A stretch of DNA of 64,000 nt from CAZDRX01 sp964508225 (GCA_964508225.1 CAZDRX010000002.1:1-64000); one strand, 5' to 3'; positions 44,237 to 53,358 are shown, counted from the stretch's first letter. A program made the numbers and translations. Notes: generated from the sequence alone by a model not told the origin.

Positions 44237-45523
44237 ATGACCGAGAATCTCCCTCCAGAGCCGGCTGGTGAGCCCGTCCAGAAACCTGTGACGGATGCCG
44301 CCATGAGCGTACACCGCTTCGAGATGCCGCTGAAGCCGACGGACGTCTACCGTGCCCTTGCCATCACGCGTGGAGACGTCGATCTGGCGATGTTCAAGGA
44401 TCAGGCAACGCAGCATGGTGACAAGCGTGCGAAGGAAGCCTCCAAGAGATACGCCGTTCCCGACGCGGGCACATCGACGGAAGTCGAGCGCGTGCACGCA
44501 CTGGCAGAACGCATCCTTGGCCTTCTCAGCATGAGCCGCTACCGCCGCGGACCGATCCAGTTTGTTCAGGAAGGTAAGCCAGTTTTTCTTCAGAAAATCT
44601 CCGATGCCATTCTTCAGGAAAAGCCGGTTGAGCTCATTATGAGTTTCTACGGCCTGAAGGTTCAGAATCCGCTCAAGACGTACGGTACGGACGGCAGCGA
44701 GGTCGACGTTTCGGAGATGGCATCACTCCTCCGTTTCTACGAAATCACGCAGGCCATCGGCAAGATGTACGGCCCCGGCGCCGAGTTTCACATCGCCTGT
44801 GACGGACGAAAGTACGCGGAGGCACTCGGATACACCAATGCGCAGGCCAGCGGTTACTACCGAAACTTGAATGCACTCTGTGCTGCGCTCGGAATCCAGC
44901 AGTCCGTCCACCTCCCCGACGAGGCGGATTTCTATCCTGAAGATCATCAGGAGAGAACCGCGACACATCTGCACCGTATCCGTACCGCCTACGCGCAGAA
45001 TGACCCTGCGGTCACCGGTTTCGTGACGAAGCTCCGTGCCAGTATGTGTCTCTCCATGCCTGTGAATACCGGAGAGATCGATGTTGAACAGCTGCGCTTC
45101 GCATTCTCGGCGATGACCGATACGGAGCTCTGTGCCCATTGCCCTGCCGCTCTCGAGGTCCGTCGTCACCTTCTCGATCGTTCGCTCGATTGCACCCTCA
45201 AGTACGTCGCGGTGTATGACGCCGTGAAGGAAGCGGGTGTCCTCGAGCAGATCGCACCTGCAGCGGTGCGTGCCACCGTGCATCCCAAGCCCGGACAGAT
45301 CGGTTTGTATGCAGTCAATGAGCGCACCAACGACGTCTTCCCGCATCATGGACAAGGAGTCGTTCAGACGGGGGGAGCCGGTATGACCATCGATAATGTC
45401 CGCGTCCGTTTTCGCGCCGACCTCGAGCGTCAGGATCCGCAATTCTGCGCCATCTGTCTGCCGAAAGATCGTTACCCCTTCTCTGACGAACAGCATCCTT
45501 TCCTCATTGCCCCCAACGTCTGA
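44237..45523 (+). CDS. Isocyanide synthase family protein (PvcA/IsnA/Dit1-like)
   Basis: A 428-residue cytoplasmic protein whose landmarks match the DIT1_PvcA family in order: ILGLLSMSRYRR (93-104); EKPVELIMSFYGLK with K141-x2-NP-x-K147-x2-G150; E160; Y178-GPGA182 followed by D189-GR191; and near the end R345-ATVHP and P369-HHG. Characterised members (PvcA, IsnA) turn an amino-acid amine into an isonitrile using ribulose-5-phosphate; Dit1 is the yeast relative. This one is divergent: PxFPxKSPN becomes SFYGLKVQN and SDGxxFxD becomes CDGRKYAE. It is also ~100 residues longer than typical bacterial members, so substrate or product may differ. It is coupled to the next gene by TGATG. Confidence 0.78.
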   Translation: MTENLPPEPAGEPVQKPVTDAAMSVHRFEMPLKPTDVYRALAITRGDVDLAMFKDQATQHGDKRAKEASKRYAVPDAGTSTEVERVHALAERILGLLSMSRYRRGPIQFVQEGKPVFLQKISDAILQEKPVELIMSFYGLKVQNPLKTYGTDGSEVDVSEMASLLRFYEITQAIGKMYGPGAEFHIACDGRKYAEALGYTNAQASGYYRNLNALCAALGIQQSVHLPDEADFYPEDHQERTATHLHRIRTAYAQNDPAVTGFVTKLRASMCLSMPVNTGEIDVEQLRFAFSAMTDTELCAHCPAALEVRRHLLDRSLDCTLKYVAVYDAVKEAGVLEQIAPAAVRATVHPKPGQIGLYAVNERTNDVFPHHGQGVVQTGGAGMTIDNVRVRFRADLERQDPQFCAICLPKDRYPFSDEQHPFLIAPNV

Positions 45524-46545
45524 TGCTCCAGTCTCATCCCTCACAGGTCCGCTTCACGGACGAGATGACTCTCGACCGCATGCGCGATGCGATCAGGCAG
45601 GGGCCTGATGGAATCGAGAAACAGCATCTGGTCACGGCGATGTTCGACAGGTCGAGGCTTCGCATCGGCGGCGTTCTTCATCAGTCTGCTCTCCTTCCGC
45701 CACTCGAGACGATGCAGCCGGCGGAGTGGGATGTCCTGCAGTCACAGGTCCAGTCCGCCATCACGGATGTGATTCGTCTTCTGCTGCAGACGTTCGATCT
45801 CTCCTCCAAAGAATGGAAGAACGCACCCGCCATCTGGGAAATGCTCTCATTCGATCAGCAGGTTTTACGCAGTCCTGTCACACCGCTTCCGCAGGCTCTG
45901 CGCGGCGCAATCGATACCGTCAGGCCGATACTGGAAGTGGAAGGACTCACCGTGGATTTGGAGGAGCTTGCGAATGATCTCGATGAAGTCATCCATCAGA
46001 CTTCCGCACGTCGTAGTGTGATCGAAGGGACTCTTCGTGCCGCTACGGGAGCGGAAATCAGCGACACGCCGATTCTTCATACTGATGGTATCCGCAATCA
46101 GGTCATCACCGGCCTCCGACAGAGGATCCATGTCGAATTGGAAGCAGCCGACCTCATTCTTGCTGAGCTTGCGAGCGAAGCAATCTGCAAAGCCTGCCAT
46201 CCTCAGGAAGCAACACCGTCCTCTCCGTTCAGACTGAGCGCTGCGGATGTAACACGCGTCACAGGTGAAGAGGCGATGCACTCAAACATCGGCGATGTCT
46301 ACCTCGTGCGGAGTGCCAACGTGCAGTCCCGTGGGGATCACTTCATCGTCATCACCGGAGGGCTCGTCCAGAAACCTCACGGCATGAGACCGCAGGACAT
46401 GTCCTTCCCCGTCCCCGAAGGAATGATCTCACCTCTCAGCGCGTATCCGGAAAGCGAAACACTGGTCCTCCTCAAGCTCGACACCGCCTCCTCTCAGGCG
46501 TTCTACGCCGAGTTCGACGTCCCTGAACAGTTCCGCCATTCCTGA
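45523..46545 (+). CDS. Unknown protein translationally coupled to the isocyanide synthase-like gene
   Basis: A 340-residue cytoplasmic protein. Residues 1-~240 are helical, with a possible dimerisation helix around 190-225 (VELEAADLILAELASEAICKAC). The last ~90 residues are predicted beta-rich (GDVYLVRSANVQSRGDHFIVITGG). Its start overlaps the upstream stop as TGATG, so the two proteins are made together and probably act together. No known catalytic motif (Fe/oxoglutarate dioxygenase, cupin, P450) is visible. It therefore does not look like PvcB, the usual partner of PvcA. No family is recognised. Confidence 0.7.
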   Translation: MLQSHPSQVRFTDEMTLDRMRDAIRQGPDGIEKQHLVTAMFDRSRLRIGGVLHQSALLPPLETMQPAEWDVLQSQVQSAITDVIRLLLQTFDLSSKEWKNAPAIWEMLSFDQQVLRSPVTPLPQALRGAIDTVRPILEVEGLTVDLEELANDLDEVIHQTSARRSVIEGTLRAATGAEISDTPILHTDGIRNQVITGLRQRIHVELEAADLILAELASEAICKACHPQEATPSSPFRLSAADVTRVTGEEAMHSNIGDVYLVRSANVQSRGDHFIVITGGLVQKPHGMRPQDMSFPVPEGMISPLSAYPESETLVLLKLDTASSQAFYAEFDVPEQFRHS

Positions 46546-46565
46546 GTTTTCTTCCCCTTCTCTTT

Positions 46566-47237
46566 ATGCCGATGCAATACATGGAACCGAGCAAGAGACC
46601 CGAAGAGCTCCTTGAGCTCATGTCGACGCCGGAGCAGCCGGCGCGCTCACGCCTCTACCGCCCAGGCTTCGATCACATGATGCGTATGCTCCCGAAGATC
46701 GACGCACGTGATCCGGATCCCGCCGAACAGGTGGAGCTCACCCGTCGCGTGATGGATTCCATCGCGCACGAAGTCACGGCACGCATCGATCAGCTCGATC
46801 TCCCGGAGATTCCGGACGGAGAATTCGGCCGCGTGATCCTCGCCATCGAAGAGCCGCAGGTGCTCGAAGGAGGAGAACTCCTCCCCGGCACCGAAGTCGT
46901 GCTTGCGCTCTGGGGCAAGGGTTTCCAGAGCCCCGTCCATGGTCATGCTCCCGGCTACATTCACGAGGCGCTCATCAGCGGTGCATTCGACGTTCACCTC
47001 TACAAGCAGCAGGGCAATCCTGAAGACCGTCTGGTTGTTCCGGATCGCACGATCGTACAGAGCACGCCTGAGACCTTCTACTCCCAGTTCGTGCAGGAAG
47101 TCGGACAGACCACCCGCTCCGCGCTCATCCACAATTTCACGGCCCGTGAGCCGAGCAGGAGCCTCCACTATTTGCCCGAGCACGTCCGCGACGGCCGCAA
47201 CAACCGCTTCACGGTCGTTTCCCCTTCCACGAAGTAA
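46566..47237 (+). CDS. Cysteine dioxygenase-like cupin
   Basis: A 223-residue protein: a helical N-terminal part, then a cupin barrel from about 85. W116-GKGFQSPVHGH127 matches the iron-binding first motif of thiol dioxygenases (H125 and H127). H189 (ALIHNF) is the probable third ligand, and SLH201-Y corresponds to the family's SLHLY near the active site. The Tyr is one position earlier than in mammalian-type cysteine dioxygenase. These enzymes oxidise thiols with O2 at a non-haem iron. In this cluster it could supply the oxidative step or make a sulfinate. The leader is CU-rich (TTTTCTTCCCCTTCTCTTT). Next gene: 2 bases. Confidence 0.72.
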   Translation: MPMQYMEPSKRPEELLELMSTPEQPARSRLYRPGFDHMMRMLPKIDARDPDPAEQVELTRRVMDSIAHEVTARIDQLDLPEIPDGEFGRVILAIEEPQVLEGGELLPGTEVVLALWGKGFQSPVHGHAPGYIHEALISGAFDVHLYKQQGNPEDRLVVPDRTIVQSTPETFYSQFVQEVGQTTRSALIHNFTAREPSRSLHYLPEHVRDGRNNRFTVVSPSTK

Positions 47238-47239
47238 CG

Positions 47240-48022
47240 ATGTCTGCCACCCCTCTCATCCTCGTCTGTGACGATGCCGGCTTCGAGAGTGTCGACCGCG
47301 GGATCCGCACACTGGTCGAACACACCGGCCAGCCCGTCTCCGCCGAGTACATGATCGAGCAGGAGGGCGCGGCCGAGCGTGCGAGAGCCATCGCCGAGAT
47401 CGGCCTCGTCTCACGCGGGCTCCACTTCGAGCTCATGAACATCTCGGATGCCGACCGCTTCCGCCTCGGAAAGGAATTGCTCGCCGGTGGACAGTTCCTC
47501 GGTGAACTTGCGCAGATTCAGCAGCGGGGAACGGCAGACGCCCGCAAGCAGCTCAGAATGTTTCAGGATACGCAGGGCATCAATCCCGCGCACATCAGTA
47601 CGCACGGCAACTTCAATACGGATGCACACGGCCGCGTGCTTCCGTGGTGGAAAGATCTCATGGAGGAGATGTTTGATGGGCAGGTGCCGCCGATGCAGCT
47701 CGATATTCCGCATGTCCGCCACAATCTCTACAGCTGGAACGTCCCTCCCACCGAGAGGCCGCCGAGAAACGAGGAGGAATTCAGCGATCAGCTCGCACTC
47801 GCGGATCTGAAGGGTCACGCCGCCGAATTCGTCATGCATCCGGCACTCGTGCGTCCGGGAGATGCGGATCTTCAGATGCTCTTCACCGCGGAGATGCGGC
47901 AGCGTGATCTCTGGTCGGCGATCAGGCTCATCAACTCCGGCGTCATCGAACGTGCAGGATTCGCGATTGTTCCGGTCGACACACTGCACACGTCAGACGC
48001 TCAGCTGGAGAAAGCCGCCTAA
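47240..48022 (+). CDS. YdjC/ChbG-family carbohydrate deacetylase
   Basis: A 260-residue metal-dependent hydrolase of the YdjC (ChbG/HopG) family, which removes acetyl groups from N-acetylated sugars such as chitooligosaccharides. Visible motifs are the catalytic DD at 11-12 (VCDDAGF), the metal ligand His in GLHFEL near 62, HISTHGNF near 120 and the EFVMHPALVRPGD motif near 193. There is no signal peptide, so it is cytoplasmic. It follows the cupin gene after only 2 bases and is last in the rightward cluster. It converges on the DoxX gene. Confidence 0.85.
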   Translation: MSATPLILVCDDAGFESVDRGIRTLVEHTGQPVSAEYMIEQEGAAERARAIAEIGLVSRGLHFELMNISDADRFRLGKELLAGGQFLGELAQIQQRGTADARKQLRMFQDTQGINPAHISTHGNFNTDAHGRVLPWWKDLMEEMFDGQVPPMQLDIPHVRHNLYSWNVPPTERPPRNEEEFSDQLALADLKGHAAEFVMHPALVRPGDADLQMLFTAEMRQRDLWSAIRLINSGVIERAGFAIVPVDTLHTSDAQLEKAA

Positions 48023-48027
48023 GGCGC

Positions 48028-48411
48028 TTACTTGCCGCGGAGTCTGCTCAGCAGCTCCGGGTTTCTGAAGTAGCCGCTGACCGTGAGGAGAGCGAGGACG
48101 ACAACGATCGGGGCGTACTCCGCAAGCGGGACGCCGTGCGTCATATTCGTGGCGAGAGCACCGCCGTAGTAACCGACCATGAGCACGAAGCCCACCGTGG
48201 AGGTCCGCGGGATGAGGAAGAGGACTCCGATGATGAGTTTGGCAGCGCCGAGCGGATACTCCATCCCCGTGATCCCCACCCTCGTGATGAACTCGACGAC
48301 CTTCGGGTCGTTCATGGGCATGATGAATTCCATCACGCCGCTGAAGAGCGTGAGCGCGGCCACGAGGATCGCGCAGGTCCAGCCGACGATGGAGGAGAGA
48401 CGGAACGTCAT
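48028..48411 (-). CDS. DoxX-like membrane protein
   Basis: A 127-residue protein with four membrane helices of the DoxX/DoxX-like family (FSGVMEFIMP in helix 1, GAAKLIIGVLFLIP, GFVLMVGYYGGALATNM). These small proteins are linked to thiol or quinone redox balance, but individual roles are mostly unknown. It is transcribed leftwards, 39 bases after the methyltransferase gene upstream. Confidence 0.78.
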   Translation of the reverse strand: MTFRLSSIVGWTCAILVAALTLFSGVMEFIMPMNDPKVVEFITRVGITGMEYPLGAAKLIIGVLFLIPRTSTVGFVLMVGYYGGALATNMTHGVPLAEYAPIVVVLALLTVSGYFRNPELLSRLRGK

Positions 48412-48450
48412 AGAGAAGAGAGGAAGGGGATGGAAGAAGGATATCAGGTG

Positions 48451-49275
48451 TTACGCGGGTTTGCGGAGGAGGAATTCGTTGTTGAGGAGCCCGTTCGTGC
48501 ACGTGAGGTTCTCGAGTGAGAAGCCCCGCTTCTTCGCGAAGTGGAAAATCTCGGCCACGGTGGCGTACTCGTACGGGTAGCCGCCGAGCCAGTCTTTGAT
48601 ATCGATCCTCCACGACATGCCGCGGCTCAAGTGATTCTTGTGTCCGCGGATCACGGTCACGGGGTTCCGGAGTGTGAGCACGTAGAGAATGCAGAGCACG
48701 CTCATGAGGAAGAAGTCGATCACGTTCTGGAGCAGCCACGGCAGCGACGAGTAAATCTTCTTCTCGATCACCCACATGGATGACGGGCCGAAGCGGCCGT
48801 CGCTGTAGAACGCGAAGCCGTCGGCTTTGTTGTAGATCGCGATGTAGGCGCAGCCCCCCGGTTTCACGAGCGAGAGCGCGTTCTCGATCGCTTTCCACAT
48901 GTTGCCCGTGTGATGGAGCACACCCCACGAGTAGACGATATCGGCCTTCGGGAGTTTGCTCACGAACGCGTCATCGAGAATGGAGCCCTCGGACACAGAC
49001 CAGTTCGCGGGGGAGCCCTCCTTCAGCTTCATCGCTTCATTGCAGGCTACACTCTCGGGATCGTAGTCGAAGCTGATCACCTCTTTCGCGTGCAGGCGGT
49101 GCGCGGCCACGGAGACGATGCCGCTGCCCGCGCCGATGTCGAGGAACGTCTTGCCGGTGAGATCCTGAGCCCCAAGGAAGCTCTGGAGAGATTTCATGAC
49201 GAGAGCCGTACGCTCGGGCGTGAGGTACTGCGCGTTGAACTTCTGCCAGTTGCGACCGAACGAGAACATCTTCAT
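48451..49275 (-). CDS. Class I SAM-dependent methyltransferase
   Basis: A 274-residue methyltransferase. Motif I is TFLDIGAGSGIVSVAAH (~43-59), the acidic end of strand 2 is SFDYDP, and motif IV is IVYSWGVLHHTG. After the Rossmann core a long hydrophobic helix pair (FFLMSVLCILYVLTL) may associate with the membrane. The start MKMFSFGRNW at 49275 gives the usual short N-terminus; the longer frame runs into the upstream gene. The context of GT2 and polytopic envelope genes suggests methylation of a lipid-linked sugar or lipid. Confidence 0.8.
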   Translation of the reverse strand: MKMFSFGRNWQKFNAQYLTPERTALVMKSLQSFLGAQDLTGKTFLDIGAGSGIVSVAAHRLHAKEVISFDYDPESVACNEAMKLKEGSPANWSVSEGSILDDAFVSKLPKADIVYSWGVLHHTGNMWKAIENALSLVKPGGCAYIAIYNKADGFAFYSDGRFGPSSMWVIEKKIYSSLPWLLQNVIDFFLMSVLCILYVLTLRNPVTVIRGHKNHLSRGMSWRIDIKDWLGGYPYEYATVAEIFHFAKKRGFSLENLTCTNGLLNNEFLLRKPA

Positions 49276-49306
49276 GGCGGGCAGTGTAGCAGGGCTTTCC
49301 GGAGGC

Positions 49307-51217
49307 TTACAGCGCCTTGTAGATCCTCGGGAATGTCTCCTTCGTGGCTTCTCCACCGTCGAACACGAGCTTCCAGCTCTTGGGGTTGCAGGTACGGCTG
49401 AACCACGCGGCACGTTCGGCATTGATGACGACGAGATACGTGATCTCCAGTTCGCGGAAGGCGGCGGGAGAGCACGAGCGTTCGATGTCCGCGATGAATT
49501 TGAGTTTCTCGGGCGGGAAGCCGTCGCCGTAGAGCGGGCCGATGGCGAAGCGTCCGGTGTTCGTGGTGAAGGTCACCTGATCGAAGCCCGGCCGGACGTG
49601 GAAGTAATCCTTGAGCGTCGTATTCGCCTTCACCCACGGGACGAGCTTCTCGGAATCCGAGGGGATCATCTTCGCGAAGAGCGGGAGGATTTCGAAGTGG
49701 CGTGTCGGAAAGACCGAGCACATCGCGAAGTACGTGGCGGCGGGCAGGAGCATGGAGACAAGAACCGCGACCGCACCCCATCGTATCCACTTCTTCGTGG
49801 ACACGAAGAGGGTCTCGCTGAACATCACGCCGATGAGCAGCGAGAAGAACGACGTCGCGCCCCAGAAGAGCCGGATCGCTTCGTGCGGTCTCGGGGAGAA
49901 CTTGGTGAGGAGCGGAACCAGGAAGAAGGTGAGACCGATGCCGAGGAGCAAGGTCAGCTCCGGTGCGCGGCGGATGGACCGGACGCAGTACCAGCCGAAG
50001 ATGGGGAGCAGGAAGAGCGGCAGGCCGAAATCCCGGAAAAAGAGCCATTCGCCCACATAGATCCTGCGTGCGCCCCACGGTTCGAAGTACGTCGTGAGTT
50101 GGGGCATGAGGAAGCCGGCACTGTGCCCGCCGCCAAGCAGGCTGAGGATTCCTCCCTGCACAACCGTGATCACCGCCGACGGCACGAGGATCCAGAGCGC
50201 GGTCGTGAGTGCGTCACGGAAGGGGAGCCGTGTGTTGCGTGCGATGAGGAGGACGAGGAGGAAACCGACCATACCCGTGCCGAACGCGAGCGTGCCGATT
50301 TCCATCGTGAGCGAGAGCGCGCCGCACAGGAGGATGCTTGAGAGGATCCAGAGTGTGCGCTCGCGCCGCTTCACGCATGCTTCCGTGAAGCAGTAGAGGA
50401 GTCCGTACAAAAGCGCATAGCCGATCGCGCTCGAACGGTGGTTGAAGAGGATCGAGATCGGATTCGTGATGGGGCTCCAGGTCATGTGTGCGAGCTCGCG
50501 GAAAGGCCCGTCAATCGGCACATGCAGGACGAACGCGCGGTAGAGATCGATGACGAGCGGCACGACGTTGATCCAGATGAGTCCCGTGCCGCCGATGGCG
50601 AGCACCGATCCCCAGCCGGCTGCCGTCCACGATCCTGTGATACCGAAGAGGAGCGCCGCGACGAAGAAGACGACCGCGATGGCACCCATGAACGGTTGCG
50701 GGTTGTAGCCCGTGAGCATATCGACGCCCGTGACGGACTGGAGCGAGGCTACGAGGATCTCGGGTCCGTAGTGGTATCGAAGTCGGGACCACGGCCCCGT
50801 CACTTCCATCGGCGGCAGGTTGCCCTCCGCCATGGTGGCCACAAGCGGGGATCGTCCCCAACTGAGGAAATCGCTCGGTACTACACGTGCTTGCGTGAAA
50901 CCGACGAGTGTTGCGGTCACGAGGAGTGCGAGGAGAACGAACTTCGGCGTCTTCACGAGAGCAGTCTCCCGCTTCGGGAGACGGAGCATGAGCAGGCTTC
51001 CGAAGGCGAGGAGTGCGATAGGGGTGGCAAATGCGGCGCGGTGCGGGAGCAGGAAGCCGAGCGCGTTCGTGCTCTCCATGACGAATGCGGGTCCGAGTAG
51101 TGCACCGAAGCCCACAGCCGCGGCTTGTGTGCGTACCTTGAGGACGCGCACGGCGAAGAGATATCCCGCTGCCGCCTGCACGTAGACATAGAGCACGGCG
51201 AGGAACATCGGGAACAT
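49307..51217 (-). CDS. Large polytopic membrane protein (probable glycan-related GT-C-like protein)
   Basis: A 636-residue protein with about 12-14 membrane helices and a C-terminal soluble tail of ~120 residues rich in aromatics (FDQVTFTTNTGRFAIGPLYGDGF, then CNPKSWKLVFDGGEA). It starts immediately after the GT2 stop codon (adjacent stop/start), a sign of coupling to the polyprenyl glycosyltransferase. This layout (GT2 making a polyprenyl-sugar plus a polytopic protein using it) is common in envelope glycosylation. No diagnostic motif fixes the enzyme class. Confidence 0.6.
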   Translation of the reverse strand: MFPMFLAVLYVYVQAAAGYLFAVRVLKVRTQAAAVGFGALLGPAFVMESTNALGFLLPHRAAFATPIALLAFGSLLMLRLPKRETALVKTPKFVLLALLVTATLVGFTQARVVPSDFLSWGRSPLVATMAEGNLPPMEVTGPWSRLRYHYGPEILVASLQSVTGVDMLTGYNPQPFMGAIAVVFFVAALLFGITGSWTAAGWGSVLAIGGTGLIWINVVPLVIDLYRAFVLHVPIDGPFRELAHMTWSPITNPISILFNHRSSAIGYALLYGLLYCFTEACVKRRERTLWILSSILLCGALSLTMEIGTLAFGTGMVGFLLVLLIARNTRLPFRDALTTALWILVPSAVITVVQGGILSLLGGGHSAGFLMPQLTTYFEPWGARRIYVGEWLFFRDFGLPLFLLPIFGWYCVRSIRRAPELTLLLGIGLTFFLVPLLTKFSPRPHEAIRLFWGATSFFSLLIGVMFSETLFVSTKKWIRWGAVAVLVSMLLPAATYFAMCSVFPTRHFEILPLFAKMIPSDSEKLVPWVKANTTLKDYFHVRPGFDQVTFTTNTGRFAIGPLYGDGFPPEKLKFIADIERSCSPAAFRELEITYLVVINAERAAWFSRTCNPKSWKLVFDGGEATKETFPRIYKAL

Positions 51218-52186
51218 TTACGCGTCGAGTGAAGGAGTGTTGATCATCGTATGGATATGATACGCCTGTCGCCCTTCCTGACTGAAGTAGATCCGGATGA
51301 GCAGCTCCGCGAGCAGCCCCATGAGGATGAAGAGCGCGCCAACCGTAAGAAGGAAGACGCTGAGGAGCGGGAGTGGTGTTCCGACGAAGTCGCGGACAGC
51401 CATGAGCTTGAGCACGACGGCGACGACACCCGCGACGAATCCGCCGGACATGAACAGCACACCGAAGCCGCCGAAGAAGTGCATGGGGCGGCTGATGTAG
51501 GTGTGGAGGAATTTCACGGTGAAGAGATCGAGGATCACCCGCAGTGTCCGGTCGATGCCGTAGTGGGACTTCCCGTGCTGACGCGGGTTGTGGTGCACCG
51601 GAAGCTCCGCCACTTTCGCGCCGTGCCACGCCGCAAACACGGGCATGAAGCGGTGCATCTCGCCGTAGAGCGGCACACCCTCCAGATACTCGCGCTTGTA
51701 GACCTTGAGCGTGCAGCCGAAGTCCGAGATGCGCACGCCGGTGACATGGGAGATCAGACGGTTGGCGATGCGGGAGGGGATGGTCTTGAGCAGATTGTCC
51801 TGTCGCGACTTCCTCCAGCCCGAGACGACGTCGAATCCTTCCTCCATCTTCTTCAGCATCGCGGGGACATCGGCGGGATCATTCTGCAGATCGGAGTCCA
51901 GCGTCACGATGTACGGCGCGCGGCTCGTGCGGATACCGATGCTCATTGCGGCCGTCTGGCCGAAGTTACGGCGGAACTGCACGGCACGCACATTGCTGTC
52001 GCCCTGCGCGATCTTCGTGATCTCGGCGAAGCTCCCGTCCGTCGATCCGTCATCGACGAAAATGACTTCATAGGTGTATCCCTGCTGCCTGCAGACCTCG
52101 CGGATCTTCGCGTAGAGCTCAGGAAGGTTCTTCTCCTCGTTATGGACGGGGAGCACGAAGGCCAGCGAGTAGGAGCCCGTATTCAC
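51218..52186 (-). CDS. Family 2 glycosyltransferase, polyprenyl-phosphate sugar synthase type
   Basis: A 322-residue GT2 enzyme of the DPM1/GtrB/ArnC group. The catalytic domain (1-~230) has VLPVHNEEKNL, FVDDGSTDGS, the metal-binding DSDLQND and a VSGWRKSRQDN segment. Two C-terminal membrane helices (~235-305) are typical of the undecaprenyl-phosphate glucosyl/mannosyl synthase subgroup. It would transfer a sugar from a nucleotide donor to undecaprenyl phosphate on the cytoplasmic face, supplying the GT-C-like proteins encoded next to it and at 19.9 kb. Confidence 0.9.
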   Translation of the reverse strand: MNTGSYSLAFVLPVHNEEKNLPELYAKIREVCRQQGYTYEVIFVDDGSTDGSFAEITKIAQGDSNVRAVQFRRNFGQTAAMSIGIRTSRAPYIVTLDSDLQNDPADVPAMLKKMEEGFDVVSGWRKSRQDNLLKTIPSRIANRLISHVTGVRISDFGCTLKVYKREYLEGVPLYGEMHRFMPVFAAWHGAKVAELPVHHNPRQHGKSHYGIDRTLRVILDLFTVKFLHTYISRPMHFFGGFGVLFMSGGFVAGVVAVVLKLMAVRDFVGTPLPLLSVFLLTVGALFILMGLLAELLIRIYFSQEGRQAYHIHTMINTPSLDA

Positions 52187-52200
52187 CGCCTCATCCTAAG

Positions 52201-53267
52201 CTAATTTGCCGTTTCAAGCGAGACGGGCTTGATGAACGGGAGGACGGTTTCGCGCACGAACGGGTCGCGGAAACGCCAGATGAAGGAATCGATGTAGAAG
52301 TGGATGATCATGAGCCCCATGACGATATTGGGGAGCACCCGGAACATGACGGTGCTCTGCTCGGTGACTCCCCACCGCAGCCCCGCCATCCCCACGGCGT
52401 AGGCCACGATGGCCCCGATGATGTAGAGGTAGTTGCTGGAGACCTGATGCAGGAGGCCGTTCTCCTTCGCGTACGGCGTGCTTCCCGCATACTTGTTGAT
52501 ATTGATGAGCCACACGAGCCCGATGTACTGCATGTAGTGGGCGATGAGCGACGTGAGTGTCGCGATCTCCATCTGGTAGATATCGAGGAGGATCGCGCTC
52601 GCGTACACGTATGGGGAGTACATGAGGATGGATGTGAGCAGGAACACGGTCTTCGGGAGCGAGTTCTTCGGGCGCTTCATGTACTGGAGCGCGACGCGCA
52701 GCGTTCCCGTGACGGCGACCACACGAAGAGCACACTCATGCCGATGTGCGCGTACGGCAGCACGGGGCCGACCAGATTCACGATGTAGGGGAGCTTGAGG
52801 GCGCCGAACGATCCGAAGAAGAGCGACCACGCGTACACGGTGAAGTTCTCGGTCTTCCTCACTTCCGGCTCACGCTCGCCGTTTCGGACGCGGTACAGCT
52901 GCAGGATCCCGGTGTTCTGCTTGGCCACGTGGTAGAGCGATGCGACGGCCACGACGATGACGATGACGGTCTGCGCGTAGTATCCGACGACGAGTGAGAC
53001 GAGCATGATGGCCACCGGCATCACGTAGTACACGAGCGCGTGCTTGGCGTAGTGCTCGCGGTTCTTGCGGTCGAAGTAGATGAACCATGTGGAACCGAAG
53101 TGCGTCTGCGCGAACACCACCCACACGATGGCGGTGATGAGGAACGCGTGCGCGGGGGCGATGGTGAGCGACAGGAAGTAGAGGACACCCAGGATGACGG
53201 GGCACAGGAAGAACACGAGATCGAAATTCCGGCTGATCACCCACTGGGTCGGCTGTACGTTGAACAT
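52201..53267 (-). pseudogene. Polytopic membrane protein gene with a frameshift
   Basis: Two overlapping frames encode the two halves of one protein of about 355 residues. The first (from ATG 53267) has MFNVQPTQWVISRNFDLVFF and several helices and runs well to GMSVLFV, then turns into charged junk. The second frame continues with VAVTGTLRVALQYMKRP and four or more helices to the stop at 52201. The change of frame falls near 52713-52726 and is repaired by adding one base. It may be a sequencing error, a real mutation or, less likely, programmed frameshifting. The conserved-looking HFGSTWFIYF and NTGILQLYRVRNG segments give no known family. Confidence 0.72.
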
Positions 53268-53358
53268 GCGCCCTACGGTACCAGCGAGGCTCAGTGCGGT
53301 ACAGAGTCCTCCAAGCCTCAAATTGAATCAGGGCGGGTCTTCTTGTACGCTCCGTCCC

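Noticed and set aside
40522..48022. A single metal-uptake system linking FTR1 to the isocyanide synthase-like cluster
   Set aside because: Isonitriles can bind metals, but FTR1 and the kinase are on the opposite strand with their own promoter, so a functional link is only speculation.
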